DNA from: Clostridium sp. AT4
GTDB lineage: Bacteria; Bacillota; Clostridia; Lachnospirales; Lachnospiraceae
DNA length: 64,000 nt
Direction of reading: 5' to 3'
Assembly (NCBI RefSeq): GCF_001517625.2
Contig: NZ_LN999826.1
Span: forward strand, 62,001 to 126,000
Part shown: piece after piece, positions 45,744-54,905 of the stretch
Position numbering within the stretch: position 1 is the first letter of the stretch
Layout of the letters: each line of letters starts with the position of its first letter
Notes under the pieces: generated by a model
The model's input: the letters and a program-made list of their open reading frames with translations, nothing else
Told to the model about the DNA's origin: nothing
The model's database searches: none
Program-made: the position numbers and the translations under genes

Positions 45744-47414
45744 ATGGGATTTGAATTGCTTTTAGGACTTTTAGGCGGCCTGGCACTGTTCCTTTACGGA
45801 ATGCAGATGATGAGTACCAATCTGGAAGCGGCAGCCGGAAACAAGATGAAGCAGATCTTGGAGCGTCTGACCTCCAACCGTTTTCTGGGCGTTTTAGTGG
45901 GAGCTGTGATCACGGCGCTGATCCAGTCCTCATCCGCTACCACGGTTATGGTAGTGGGCTTTGTTAACTCCGGTCTGATGACTTTAAATCAGGCTGTATG
46001 GGTTATCATGGGCGCCAATATCGGTACGACCATCACAGGTCAGCTGATCGCTCTGGATGTTGGAGCTCTGGCTCCTCTGATCGCCTTTGTCGGAGTAGCC
46101 ATCCTTGTATTTGTAAAGAATAAGAAGATCCAGCATATTGCCGGTATTGTTGCAGGCATCGGCGTACTCTTTATTGGTATGGATATGATGAGCTCTGCAA
46201 TGTCTCCTTTAAGAGAAGAACCGCAGTTTGTGGAAATGATGACGAAATTCAGCAATCCGCTTCTGGGCATTCTGGTAGGCGCGGGCTTCACGGCGCTGAT
46301 CCAGTCCTCCTCCGCGTCTGTCGGTATCTTACAGGCTCTGGCCATGAGCGGCGTCATTGATCTGCACAGCGCGGTATTCGTTCTGTTCGGACAGAACATC
46401 GGTACCTGTATTACGGCAGTTCTGGCTTCCATTGGAACGACCCGCAACGCAAAGCGCGCTACAGCGATCCATCTGCTGTTTAACCTGATCGGTACAGTGG
46501 TATTTGTTGTATTAAGCCTTGTAACTCCATTTACAGATGTGATGATCAGCCTGGCTCCGGGAAATCCCATGGCGCAGATTGCAAATGTCCATACGGTATT
46601 CAATCTGGGAACGTCCCTGCTTTTGCTTCCCTTCGGCAGTGTGCTGGTTAAGATCGTAGAGCGGATTCTTCCTGATACCGAGGTTAAGGTTATGGACGAA
46701 GATCACTGGCTTCAGGGACTTATGGTTTCTAAGCATCACCTTGGAGTATCCACCATTGCCATCAGCCAGATCCATGAAGAAATCCGTGATATGCTGTCTG
46801 CGGCTTCTAAAAACGTAGACGCCAGCTTCCTGGCAGTAGAGCAGGGACCCGGCGAAGACGGGATCGGAGAGATTGAAAACAGAGAAGAGGAGATTGATCT
46901 TGCAAATGTCCGTCTTTCCAAAAAGATATCCCGTGTTCTTGTTTTGGACCAGACGCCAAAGGATATTGAAACACTGAATAAGATGTATTCTATTCTGGGA
47001 AATATTGAGCGTATCGGCGATCACGCCATGAACCTGGCTGAGTATGCCCAGACCATTTTAGAAAAGGATCTGTCCTTTTCCGAGTATGCCCAGAGCGAGT
47101 TTTCCGTTATGGCGGACAGTTGCTCCAAGGGAATGAAGCTTCTGGAGCAGGCGGCTGCAGGAGAGAAGAAGTTTGAATTGGCGAAGGTACAGGAAATCGA
47201 ACAGAAGATTGATGATATTACCCGTAAATTCCGCCAGAATCAGATTGACCGCATGAGAGCGGGAAGCTGTAATGTTGAGGCGTCGATTCTTTATTCTGAG
47301 ATGCTTACAGATTATGAGCGTATCGGCGATCATATGTTAAATATTGCAGAGGCTTATGATGTGATCAACAAAAATGACGAAGGGATTTCCGACACACAGC
47401 CGGCCAATGCCTGA
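45744..47414 (+). CDS. Na+/phosphate cotransporter family protein with PhoU-like tail
   Basis: 556 residues from 45744 (AAAGGAG 6 nt upstream; upstream in-frame Met at 45663 rejected). The transporter domain (about 1-330) has two repeats with the signature QSSSATTVMVVGFVNSG and ALIQSSSASVGILQALA, the hallmark of NptA/NPT-type Na+/Pi symporters. The C-terminal part (about 340-540) is a PhoU-like helical domain (IERIGDHAMNLAEYA; YERIGDHMLNIAEAY). It imports inorganic phosphate with Na+; upstream Pho repeats indicate induction on phosphate starvation. Confidence 0.92.
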   Translation: MGFELLLGLLGGLALFLYGMQMMSTNLEAAAGNKMKQILERLTSNRFLGVLVGAVITALIQSSSATTVMVVGFVNSGLMTLNQAVWVIMGANIGTTITGQLIALDVGALAPLIAFVGVAILVFVKNKKIQHIAGIVAGIGVLFIGMDMMSSAMSPLREEPQFVEMMTKFSNPLLGILVGAGFTALIQSSSASVGILQALAMSGVIDLHSAVFVLFGQNIGTCITAVLASIGTTRNAKRATAIHLLFNLIGTVVFVVLSLVTPFTDVMISLAPGNPMAQIANVHTVFNLGTSLLLLPFGSVLVKIVERILPDTEVKVMDEDHWLQGLMVSKHHLGVSTIAISQIHEEIRDMLSAASKNVDASFLAVEQGPGEDGIGEIENREEEIDLANVRLSKKISRVLVLDQTPKDIETLNKMYSILGNIERIGDHAMNLAEYAQTILEKDLSFSEYAQSEFSVMADSCSKGMKLLEQAAAGEKKFELAKVQEIEQKIDDITRKFRQNQIDRMRAGSCNVEASILYSEMLTDYERIGDHMLNIAEAYDVINKNDEGISDTQPANA

Positions 47415-47433
47415 AATGTAAATACTGAAATAT

Positions 47434-47484
47434 AAAAATGCGTTTCCCGTGGGAGGAGTTTCTTCCTGAGGGAAACGCATTTTT
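47434..47484. terminator. Bidirectional terminator between Na/Pi transporter and TRIC genes
   Basis: A perfect 15-bp inverted repeat AAAAATGCGTTTCCC (47434-47448) / GGGAAACGCATTTTT (47470-47484), with poly-A and poly-T on either side, serves the two convergent genes. Confidence 0.88.
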
Positions 47485-47521
47485 GATTGATGCATTTGAC
47501 AGATATGCGTTTTTAATGCAT

Positions 47522-48178
47522 CTATCCGATCTCATCTGTTGTAGCCTTGGGGAGATCCCAGCAGTAGCGGGTAGCTAACAGGCGGATCAGAACCACCAGG
47601 AATGCAGCTGCTACCATGGAGATACTTTCTCCCAGGAAGTCGGACAGATATACATAAAACAGAGCCCCGGCTAAAGATGCGCAGGCATACACATGCTTTT
47701 TCAGGATATAGGGCGTCTGTCCGGCCATGATATCTCTGAGAACGCCGCCGCCTACTCCGGTAAGAACTCCCAGAAAGATAGACAGGAAACGATAATCGCC
47801 ATAGCCTGCCATCATGGCAGTGTCGATGCCTGTGACCGTAAAGGCAGCCAGCCCGACGGCGTCAAAAATATTCATGATCCGTTCGTAGATTACAATGTAA
47901 GGGCCGGTAAGAATATGCTGGTTAAAACGGATGATAAGAAAAAGAACCAGCACGGTAACAAAGGCCATGATCACATAGATCGGGTTGATGAACAGGCTGG
48001 GAGGCACCCTTCCAAGAAGAATGTCTCTGAGCATACCGCCGCCGACGGCGGTTGTTTCCCCCAGGATGATCACTCCCAGAAGATCCAGACGCTTTCGGAT
48101 CGCAGTCATAGCACCGGAGGAGGCAAAGGCAATAGTGCCGATAGCCTCAATGAGAAAGAAAAGAGAAATAGTTTCCAT
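47522..48178 (-). CDS. Trimeric intracellular cation channel (TRIC/UPF0126) family protein
   Basis: 218 residues, seven membrane helices, built as two homologous halves: the repeat signature TAVGGGMLRDILLGRVPP (first half) and TGVGGGVLRDIMAGQTPY (second half) is diagnostic. Bacterial TRIC homologues form K+-conducting trimers; some clostridial members may carry other small solutes. It is 20 bp downstream of asnA on the same strand, so the two are probably co-transcribed. Confidence 0.88.
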   Translation of the reverse strand: METISLFFLIEAIGTIAFASSGAMTAIRKRLDLLGVIILGETTAVGGGMLRDILLGRVPPSLFINPIYVIMAFVTVLVLFLIIRFNQHILTGPYIVIYERIMNIFDAVGLAAFTVTGIDTAMMAGYGDYRFLSIFLGVLTGVGGGVLRDIMAGQTPYILKKHVYACASLAGALFYVYLSDFLGESISMVAAAFLVVLIRLLATRYCWDLPKATTDEIG

Positions 48179-48198
48179 GGCGGCGCCCTCGTTTCTCT

Positions 48199-49206
48199 TT
48201 ACAGAAGATAGATCTTATGCTGGCTGCATACAGCCCGCATATCAGCAGGCCAGATACTGGCCTGTACTTCTCCGATGTGGGCACGGTCAAGCAGAAGCAT
48301 ACACAGACGGGACTGTCCGATACCGCCTCCGATGGTGTAGGGAAGTTCTCCGTTTAACAGCATCCTGTGGTAAGGAAGGTTCATGCGGTCTTCGCAGCCG
48401 GCTTTTTTTAACTGCTCTTTAAGAGAAGCTTCATCCACGCGGATGCCCATGCTGGAGATTTCCAGGGCACAGTTTAAGGTATCAAACCAGAACAGGATAT
48501 CGCCGTTTAATTTCCAGTCATCATAGTCCGGTGCGCGTCCGTCATGGGGCTTTCCATCTGCCAGCTTATCGCCGATCTGCATTAAGAATACGCAGCCATG
48601 CTCTTTGGTGATCAGGTTTTCTCTCTCCTTTGGCGTTTTGTCGGGATACATCTGTGCCAGCTCGCCTGTAGTAATAAAAAAGATGTCATCCGGAAGCTCT
48701 TTTACGGCCTGGGGATACTTGTACCAGACCTCATGCTGCATATGCTTGATGATCTTGAAGATTTCCCGTACCGTAGCCATCAGGGTTTCCATGGTGCGCT
48801 CTTCTTTGGTGATCACCTTTTCCCAGTCCCACTGGTCTACATAGCAGGAGTGGAGATTATCCAGCTCTTCATCCCTGCGGATGGCGTTCATATTGGTATA
48901 GAGACCTTCTCCCGGCTGAAAGCCGTATTCCTTTAAGGCAATGCGCTTCCATTTGGCCAGTGAATGGACAACCTCCAGAGTTTCACCGGGAAGGCCGGCC
49001 ATATCAAACTGGACCGGACGCTCTACGCCGTTTAAGTTGTCGTTTAAACCGCTGCTTTGTTCTACAAACAAGGGAGCGGAGATACGCTCCAGATGAAGCT
49101 CACGCCCCATTTCCTTCTGAAAGGTATCGCGTATGTACTTGATGGCATCCTGTGTTTCACGGATCGTAAGCCTGGGGTCATATTTCTTGGGTAATATCAG
49201 TTCCAT
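48199..49206 (-). CDS. asnA: Aspartate-ammonia ligase (asparagine synthetase A)
   Basis: 335 residues from 49206, preceded by GGAGGATGG; the in-frame Met at 49221 sits too near the SD. A class II tRNA synthetase-like fold that makes asparagine from aspartate, ammonia and ATP. Family-typical segments include [49 protein letters not shown] and the ELILPKKYD start. No T-box was recognised upstream. Confidence 0.95.
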   Translation of the reverse strand: MELILPKKYDPRLTIRETQDAIKYIRDTFQKEMGRELHLERISAPLFVEQSSGLNDNLNGVERPVQFDMAGLPGETLEVVHSLAKWKRIALKEYGFQPGEGLYTNMNAIRRDEELDNLHSCYVDQWDWEKVITKEERTMETLMATVREIFKIIKHMQHEVWYKYPQAVKELPDDIFFITTGELAQMYPDKTPKERENLITKEHGCVFLMQIGDKLADGKPHDGRAPDYDDWKLNGDILFWFDTLNCALEISSMGIRVDEASLKEQLKKAGCEDRMNLPYHRMLLNGELPYTIGGGIGQSRLCMLLLDRAHIGEVQASIWPADMRAVCSQHKIYLL

Positions 49207-49278
49207 TGATCCATCCTCCATAAAAAAGCTCTGTATGCTGTGGGATACAGGCGTGATAAAATTACTCCTATGGTATCA

Positions 49279-49509
49279 TTAAAGGAAAAAAGGTGCAAGA
49301 GAAAAAAGATTTTTCATTTTTTGCCGGATGCGTTTTCTTCGTTCACTGGTTTCGTCCGGGTCAGTTTTGAAAACTCCGTTTTCTTCCCGGAGGACATCTC
49401 CCTCCTTTACGCCCTGAGGCAGACAGGACAGCGGGAGAGTAAAGACAGAGCGGTCCTCTCTCTGGCATACAGCTGTGGTTTCTTCGATTCGGTCAACAAT
49501 GCAGATCAT
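49279..49509 (-). CDS. DUF3006 family protein
   Basis: 76 residues. The first 50 follow the DUF3006 plan IVDRIEETTAVCQREDRS, then LPLSCLPQGVKEGDVL; the rest is a charged tail ending in a hydrophobic residue cluster. DUF3006 genes commonly lie beside ComEC/Rec2-type MBL-fold genes, as here (33 bp after the lipoprotein gene on the same strand). The function is unknown. GGAGGG precedes the ATG. Confidence 0.8.
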   Translation of the reverse strand: MICIVDRIEETTAVCQREDRSVFTLPLSCLPQGVKEGDVLREENGVFKTDPDETSERRKRIRQKMKNLFSLAPFFL

Positions 49510-49542
49510 AAAATATCCCTCCTATAGCGTTTCTATAATGTT

Positions 49543-50505
49543 TTATTTTTTGGTATAAGTCCAGGTAAGTCCTTCCGGAGAACTGGATGCGATGATGGTA
49601 CCCTTTTCATCCGTACGCAGTACCTGAATGCGGTGTTCAGCGTATTTTTTTAAGGTTTCCTCATGGGGATGGCCGTAGGAATTGCCCTTGCCGCAGGAAA
49701 TCACGGCCCAGGATGGAGATACAGCTTCTAAAAATTCAGGGCTGCTGGAGGTGCGGCTGCCATGATGGCCTGATTTTAATACATCAGCCGAAAGATTCAG
49801 GCCGCTGCGTGCCATATCTTCCTCAGCCTCTGTTTCCGCATCGCCGCACATGACAAAGGAATGATTTCCATCTGTGAGGCGGATGCCCACAGACCAGTCA
49901 TTCAGCTCATCTGCGTAATCGCCCACAGGACCTAAGACGGTAAACTGGGACTGTCCCAGATCATAGGTATCACCGGGAACGGGCTTTGTGATCTTAAGCC
50001 CCTGGCCGGCCACTGCATCCAGAACATCTTCAAAGGTTGCAGTCGTATGTTCAACCGGCGGCATAATAACGGTTTTGGCCGGAAATGTTTCCAGTACGTC
50101 GTCCAGCCCGCCGATATGATCCGAGTGGGGATGGGTACCGATCACATAGTCCAGAGAGGTGACGCCCTGCTCTTTCAGGTAGTTTACAACCGTATCGCCC
50201 TGATCATTTTCCCCTGCATCGACCAGCATAAAATGAGTTCCGTCCTGGATCAGGATGCTGTCTCCCTGGCCCACATCAATAAAATGTACATTTAAGGTGC
50301 CGCTACTGCTTTGTATTTCAGGGTTCGTTTTATCATTTAACTGCCCTTTTACCGCTTCCTTTGCATAATCCCAGGCAGCCGAAACTGCCTGATCGGCTGC
50401 GGATTCAAGGTATTTGGAGGCTTCCTCCTTTGAGCAGCCGCCAAGAGAGAGAAGAGAAGCGGTCAGTAAAATAGTCCCTATGAAACGATATGTCTGTTTT
50501 GTCAT
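49543..50505 (-). CDS. ComEC/Rec2-type MBL-fold lipoprotein
   Basis: 320 residues. A lipoprotein signal with lipobox LGGC (about residues 21-24) precedes a metallo-beta-lactamase fold: HFIDVGQGDSILI, then the metal ligand motif HPHSDHIGGL, the CGDAE and GHHGS segments. It lacks the membrane channel of full ComEC and is an extracellular, membrane-tethered hydrolase related to the ComEC nuclease domain; the substrate is probably DNA or a phosphodiester but unproven. It pairs with the DUF3006 gene. Confidence 0.88.
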   Translation of the reverse strand: MTKQTYRFIGTILLTASLLSLGGCSKEEASKYLESAADQAVSAAWDYAKEAVKGQLNDKTNPEIQSSSGTLNVHFIDVGQGDSILIQDGTHFMLVDAGENDQGDTVVNYLKEQGVTSLDYVIGTHPHSDHIGGLDDVLETFPAKTVIMPPVEHTTATFEDVLDAVAGQGLKITKPVPGDTYDLGQSQFTVLGPVGDYADELNDWSVGIRLTDGNHSFVMCGDAETEAEEDMARSGLNLSADVLKSGHHGSRTSSSPEFLEAVSPSWAVISCGKGNSYGHPHEETLKKYAEHRIQVLRTDEKGTIIASSSPEGLTWTYTKK

Positions 50506-50617
50506 GTCTTATCAGCCTTTCTGTTATATTTTCCCATTCTGTCCCATATATAACTATTATGAGGGACGATTCCCCGAAGAAAACGAAACACACTAAATTA
50601 TAAAGGAGTTAATACCT

Positions 50618-50863
50618 ATGGCAAGAGGAGTAAGAAGAACCCACACAGAAAAACTTCAGTCTGAGCTTTCTGAGGTTCGGGCTGCGATTTCCCAGTATGA
50701 GGACAGCCTGGATGAGCTGCGTTCCCGGGAAAAGGAAATCAATTCCCAGATCGAGATCGAGCGTTTTAAGGAAGTCAGCGAGCTTTTAAAGCAGCGCGGA
50801 ATGACGCTCTGCGATTTAAAGGAGCTTCTGTCTTCAAGGGAAACACAGGCAGCCGGAATCTGA
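50618..50863 (+). CDS. Small coiled-coil protein, unknown
   Basis: 81 residues from the ATG at 50618, with AAAGGAG upstream. Almost the entire length is predicted helical with heptads (LQSELSEVRAAISQYEDS, LDELRSREKEINSQIEIE); the end reads LLKQRGMTLCDLKELL, a pattern also seen in small clostridial DNA- or cell-division-associated proteins. I do not recognise a named family. It converges with the ABC-ATPase gene, with 4 bp between their stop codons. Confidence 0.65.
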   Translation: MARGVRRTHTEKLQSELSEVRAAISQYEDSLDELRSREKEINSQIEIERFKEVSELLKQRGMTLCDLKELLSSRETQAAGI

Positions 50864-50867
50864 CTGC

Positions 50868-52616
50868 TCAGCCTCTGAACCGGTTAATGCAGGCGAAAAT
50901 TTCCTGAGGTCTGGGCATACACAGTCCCATGGCGGCATAGGAGCAGCCGCTCACAGCAGTGAGGCCGCCCTTTGCCGTCTCTTTTTGGATATAGGCAACT
51001 GTTTCGGCAACCGTATACCGTTCCAGAAGCTGCTTTTCCATACAGAACCGCAGGATCTGCGCCAGCGCCTGGGTCTGCTCACTGTCAATAAGCTGTTCTA
51101 CAAACCTCAGTTCTGACGGGCGGCGTCCTACTTCTATAGAATCTTTTCCATATACCTTTACCTTGATCCGGTCATCCCGTCCGCCCTGTTCTCTGCCGCG
51201 GCGGCCCTCTTTTACGTTCATATCCTGTTTCCGATGATCTTTTTCCGCTTTTATCTGGAATTTTCTTCCTGCTTTCGGAAGTGTAAAGCCGGGAGCCGGC
51301 TCAATGGATGGCCGGTTGTCTCCGGCGCAGATTTCCTTTACCTTTTTTGTAATATCCAGGGGGACATAGGAGTCCATCTGGATAATGGTATCTGCAATAT
51401 AAAAATAGGCTCCTGAGCTTCCGGCTACTAAAACGGTAGAAATGCCTGCCTTATGAAACAGATCTTCCGCCCGGTTGGTAAATGGAGTGATCGGTTCCTG
51501 GCTGCGGTTTATGACCTTCTGCATCAGATCGTCCCGTACCATGAAATTGGTGGCGGAAGTGTCCTCATCAATGAGAAACACCCTGCTTCCGCTTTCGATT
51601 CCCTCGATGACAGCGGCTGCCTGGGAGGTACTGCCGCTGGCATCCTCTGTGGAAAAGCATCTGGTATCCTTTTTGTTTGGAAGATCATTGATGAACATGG
51701 AAATGTCAACATTCCGGATGCTTCTTCCGTCCTCAGCCCGAAGCTTTAAGGCTGTGTCATCGGTGATCACAAATTCACGCCCGTCTCCGGCGATATGGTC
51801 GTATACTCCGGCCTCCAGCGCCTTTAACAGGGTGGATTTTCCGTGATACCCTCCGCCCACGATCAGGGTGATCCCGCGGCGGACTGCCATGCCGGAGCAG
51901 TTTCCGTGATGAGGAAGAGTAAGTGTGATCCGCATGGATTCAGGGGAAGAAAAGGGAGTGCTGTTTTTCATGGGCCGGCTGGATATGCCGCTTTCCCTTG
52001 GAAGAATGGCGCCGTCTGCCACAAAGGAGACAAGCTCCAGACGTTTTAATTCCTGACGGATAAAATACTGATCCTCTGCAAGCTCTGCCACGGCCTCTGG
52101 TTCATGGACCGGTCTGTTTTTATAAAAAAGCACCTGTTTTACACACTGGGGCAGAAAATCAAAGAGGATCCGTATCAGTTCACCGCTGTTGATGGTGCGG
52201 CCGTTTGCGGGAAAACCGGCTTCCAGCCGGATCCAGATTCCATCTGAGCAGCATTCGCAGGCAGTCCGTTCCAAAATTTCCGGTCCCGGACAGCTGATGG
52301 AAATAAGGCCGCTTTTTCCAGATCCCTTTGCTTTAAAATTGTACCGGGCGGTCTCCTTATAAAACCGGCGCACAAGATCGTCCTCAAAGGCTCTTTTTTT
52401 ATGGGGAGCATCAAAAAGTGTTTTTGGATATCCGGCTTTTTGGTGGGTAATAAAAATACTCAGCTTGGAGGGAGAAGCAAAGGGGTCTCCCTGCACATGG
52501 TCAATACATAACTGGTAATCGCCAAAGTCATAGATGCCCTGGGCGGATTTATAGGCCGGATAGCTTTTCCGGTCAATGGATTCTAACAGACGTTTAAGCT
52601 CGTTTGATGATTTCAT
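50868..52616 (-). CDS. PF09818-type ABC-ATPase domain protein
   Basis: 582 residues from 52616; other starts at 52661 and 52637 exist and the SD is weak. It matches the soluble ABC-ATPase family PF09818 (COG3044): the phosphate-binding loop VGGGYHGKSTLLKALE, a signature-like DASGSTSQAAAVIEGIE, and Walker B VFLIDEDTSATNFMVRD. The family has no transporter subunit and no settled function. Between the C-terminal half and the end is a charged linker (KDHRKQDMNVKEGRRGREQG). It is not in an obvious operon. Confidence 0.82.
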   Translation of the reverse strand: MKSSNELKRLLESIDRKSYPAYKSAQGIYDFGDYQLCIDHVQGDPFASPSKLSIFITHQKAGYPKTLFDAPHKKRAFEDDLVRRFYKETARYNFKAKGSGKSGLISISCPGPEILERTACECCSDGIWIRLEAGFPANGRTINSGELIRILFDFLPQCVKQVLFYKNRPVHEPEAVAELAEDQYFIRQELKRLELVSFVADGAILPRESGISSRPMKNSTPFSSPESMRITLTLPHHGNCSGMAVRRGITLIVGGGYHGKSTLLKALEAGVYDHIAGDGREFVITDDTALKLRAEDGRSIRNVDISMFINDLPNKKDTRCFSTEDASGSTSQAAAVIEGIESGSRVFLIDEDTSATNFMVRDDLMQKVINRSQEPITPFTNRAEDLFHKAGISTVLVAGSSGAYFYIADTIIQMDSYVPLDITKKVKEICAGDNRPSIEPAPGFTLPKAGRKFQIKAEKDHRKQDMNVKEGRRGREQGGRDDRIKVKVYGKDSIEVGRRPSELRFVEQLIDSEQTQALAQILRFCMEKQLLERYTVAETVAYIQKETAKGGLTAVSGCSYAAMGLCMPRPQEIFACINRFRG

Positions 52617-52778
52617 GCTTCCATACACCTTTCGCATCCGGAATTTTTCCCGGACTTTCAAGTATCATTTTAAGCGAACACACAGAAAAATGCAACGCCT
52701 GCAAACGTTCCTAAGGTTTTCTGCTGACCTTCAAAGGCATCCTGCACACCAGATTTCAGGGAGCCCTGCAAAAAAATA

Positions 52779-52807
52779 TTCCCAAAACCAATAATTTGAG
52801 TTATAAT
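52779..52807 (+). promoter_or_regulatory. Probable promoter of the CofE-like gene
   Basis: TATAAT (52802-52807) is 17 bp from a weak TTCCCA (52779-52784). The leader holds an inverted repeat TTTTGTG (52820-52826) and CACAAAA (52840-52846). Confidence 0.5.
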
Positions 52808-52874
52808 AAAATAGAGTCGTTTTGTGTGGCTTTTTACTCCACAAAAGAAATTTATAGACTAGGAGACAATACAT

Positions 52875-54065
52875 ATGGAAAGAAAAGTAGGAACAATCTC
52901 AAGAGGGATCCGCTGCCCGATCATCCGTGAAGGCGACGATCTTGCTGCGATCGTGGTAGACAGCGTACTGGACGCAGCTTCCAGCGAGGGCTTTGAACTG
53001 CGTGACAGGGACGTAATCTCTGTTACTGAGTCTGTAGTAGCCAGAGCTCAGGGAAACTACGCTTCCATCGATGCCATTGCCGAGGATGTAAAAGCAAAGC
53101 TGGGCGGAGAGACCATCGGCGTTATTTTCCCAATTTTATCCAGAAACCGTTTTTCCATCTGCTTAAAGGGAATTGCCAGAGGCGCAAAGAAGATTATTCT
53201 GATGCTCAGTTATCCAAGCGATGAGGTAGGAAACGCCCTGGTGTCTCTGGATCAGGTAGATGAGGCTGGAATCAATCCTTACAGCGATGTTCTGGATCTG
53301 AAGCGTTACAGGGAGCTTTTTGGAGAAAATAAGCATCCATTTACAGGCGTAGACTATGTAGATTACTACTGTGAGCTGATAAGAGAGCAGGGCGCAGAGG
53401 CAGAAGTTATCTTTGCAAATAATCCAAGAGAAATCGTAAAGCACACCAAGAACGTTCTTACCTGCGATATCCATTCCCGTATGCGCACCAAGCGCATCTT
53501 AAAAGAAGCAGGAGCAGAGAGAGTCTGCGGTATGGACGATATCCTGACAGCTCCTGTTAACGGCAGCGGCTGCAACGAGAAGTACGGACTTTTAGGCTCC
53601 AACAAGTCTACCGAGGATACCATCAAGCTGTTCCCAAGAGAGTGCAGCGATCTGGTATATGAGATCCAGAAGCAGATCCTGGATCGTACCGGAAAGCACG
53701 TTGAGGTTATGGTATACGGTGACGGTGCATTTAAAGATCCGGTAGGAAAAATCTGGGAGCTGGCTGACCCGGTTGTTGCGGTTGCAAATACCGAGGGTCT
53801 GGAAGGAACTCCAAACGAAATCAAGTTAAAATATCTGGCGGACAACGATTTTAAGGATCTGTCCGGCGCAGCATTAAAGGATGCGATCTCTCAGAGGATC
53901 AGAGAGAAGAAGTCCGACCTGGTAGGGGATATGGCTTCTCAGGGAACAACTCCGAGAAAACTTACAGATCTGATCGGATCTCTGTGCGACCTGACCAGCG
54001 GTTCCGGCGATAAGGGAACTCCTATTATTCTGGTTCAGGGATATTTTGATAACTATACCAATTAA
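52875..54065 (+). CDS. CofE-like F420-0:L-glutamate ligase family protein
   Basis: 396 residues with the PF01996 (F420_ligase) fold. Recognisable segments are the N-terminal IRCPIIREGDDLAAIV, VISVTESVVARAQGNY, and the metal/nucleotide site in VYGDGAFKDPVGKIWELADP. In methanogens and actinobacteria CofE adds glutamates to coenzyme F420. No other F420 genes are in the window and gut clostridia are not known F420 producers, so it probably ligates glutamate (or another amino acid) to a different acceptor. AGGAG precedes the ATG. Confidence 0.82.
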   Translation: MERKVGTISRGIRCPIIREGDDLAAIVVDSVLDAASSEGFELRDRDVISVTESVVARAQGNYASIDAIAEDVKAKLGGETIGVIFPILSRNRFSICLKGIARGAKKIILMLSYPSDEVGNALVSLDQVDEAGINPYSDVLDLKRYRELFGENKHPFTGVDYVDYYCELIREQGAEAEVIFANNPREIVKHTKNVLTCDIHSRMRTKRILKEAGAERVCGMDDILTAPVNGSGCNEKYGLLGSNKSTEDTIKLFPRECSDLVYEIQKQILDRTGKHVEVMVYGDGAFKDPVGKIWELADPVVAVANTEGLEGTPNEIKLKYLADNDFKDLSGAALKDAISQRIREKKSDLVGDMASQGTTPRKLTDLIGSLCDLTSGSGDKGTPIILVQGYFDNYTN

Positions 54066-54191
54066 AGCAGGCTTTTTTCAGAGTGATGCAGCAGCCTGAT
54101 GCTTATGTGGGGCAAAATCCGGCAGAGGTTCTCGCAAGGGGATTTCTGCCGGATTTTTACCAGGCTGCAGCGGCAGAGGAACGTACACAAT

Positions 54192-54905
54192 ATGGAATAT
54201 ATAACACATACAGACCAGACCCTGTCAGCCAGACTGGCTGCTTCGGAGCGGATCCTCATCGGGATCGGGCCAGAGTGGGGGCTAAAGTCTGAAAAAAAGA
54301 AAATCCGGGATTGCAGGCTTTCAGACCCGGAGCAGGCAGAGATAAAGGCCGCCTATGAAGCGCTGTACGAGATGGTGAAGGATAAGGATTACTATCTGGT
54401 CACGACTCTTACGGACGGAGCGGTTTATGATACGCCCTTTGACAGAGAGCGCATCACGGCTCCCTGCGGGAATATTCACTGGCGTCAGTGCAGCAGGGCC
54501 TGTACAAAGGATATCTGGGAGGAGGGAGAACTTCCAGATGAGTTCTGCCCCCACTGCGGCGCTCCTCTTGCGGGAAATACCATAAAGGAAGAAAACTATA
54601 TTGAGGAAGGCTATCTTCCCGGGTGGAAGAGGTATCTTTCCTGGCAGGCCGGGACTGTGAACCGTACACTGACTATATTAGAGCTGGGAGAGGGCTTTGC
54701 TTCTCCTACGGTTATGCGCTGGCCTTTTGAAAAGATCATTTTCTTTAACAGAAAGGCTCTTTTGTACCGGGTCAATGAAGAATTTTATCAGATACCCAGG
54801 GAGGTACAGGAACGCAGCATTCCGGTGCATGGAAATTCTCTGGAATGGATTTTGAATGAAAAAACAAAGGAAGAGAGTGAGTGTGATGGCGGCAATATCC
54901 AATGA
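54192..54905 (+). CDS. Sir2-like NAD-dependent protein (catalytic His absent)
   Basis: 237 residues from 54192 (AGAGGA upstream); an in-frame Met at 54099 is rejected. The start ILIGIGPEWGL matches the Sir2 nucleotide-binding loop, YYLVTTLTDGAVYDT corresponds to the Sir2 TQNID region, and four cysteines in ITAPCGNIHWRQC, then FCPHCGAPL, form the zinc ribbon. The catalytic His of sirtuins, expected before the zinc ribbon as H-G, is replaced by CG. It could be a divergent deacylase, an ADP-ribosyltransferase or a non-enzymatic NAD binder. Its 3' end overlaps ung by 20 bp. Confidence 0.6.
   Translation: MEYITHTDQTLSARLAASERILIGIGPEWGLKSEKKKIRDCRLSDPEQAEIKAAYEALYEMVKDKDYYLVTTLTDGAVYDTPFDRERITAPCGNIHWRQCSRACTKDIWEEGELPDEFCPHCGAPLAGNTIKEENYIEEGYLPGWKRYLSWQAGTVNRTLTILELGEGFASPTVMRWPFEKIIFFNRKALLYRVNEEFYQIPREVQERSIPVHGNSLEWILNEKTKEESECDGGNIQ

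Noticed and set aside
46040-47024. Minus-strand ORFs (187 and 170 residues) inside the Na/Pi cotransporter gene
   Set aside because: Shadows of a gene with diagnostic QSSSA motifs.
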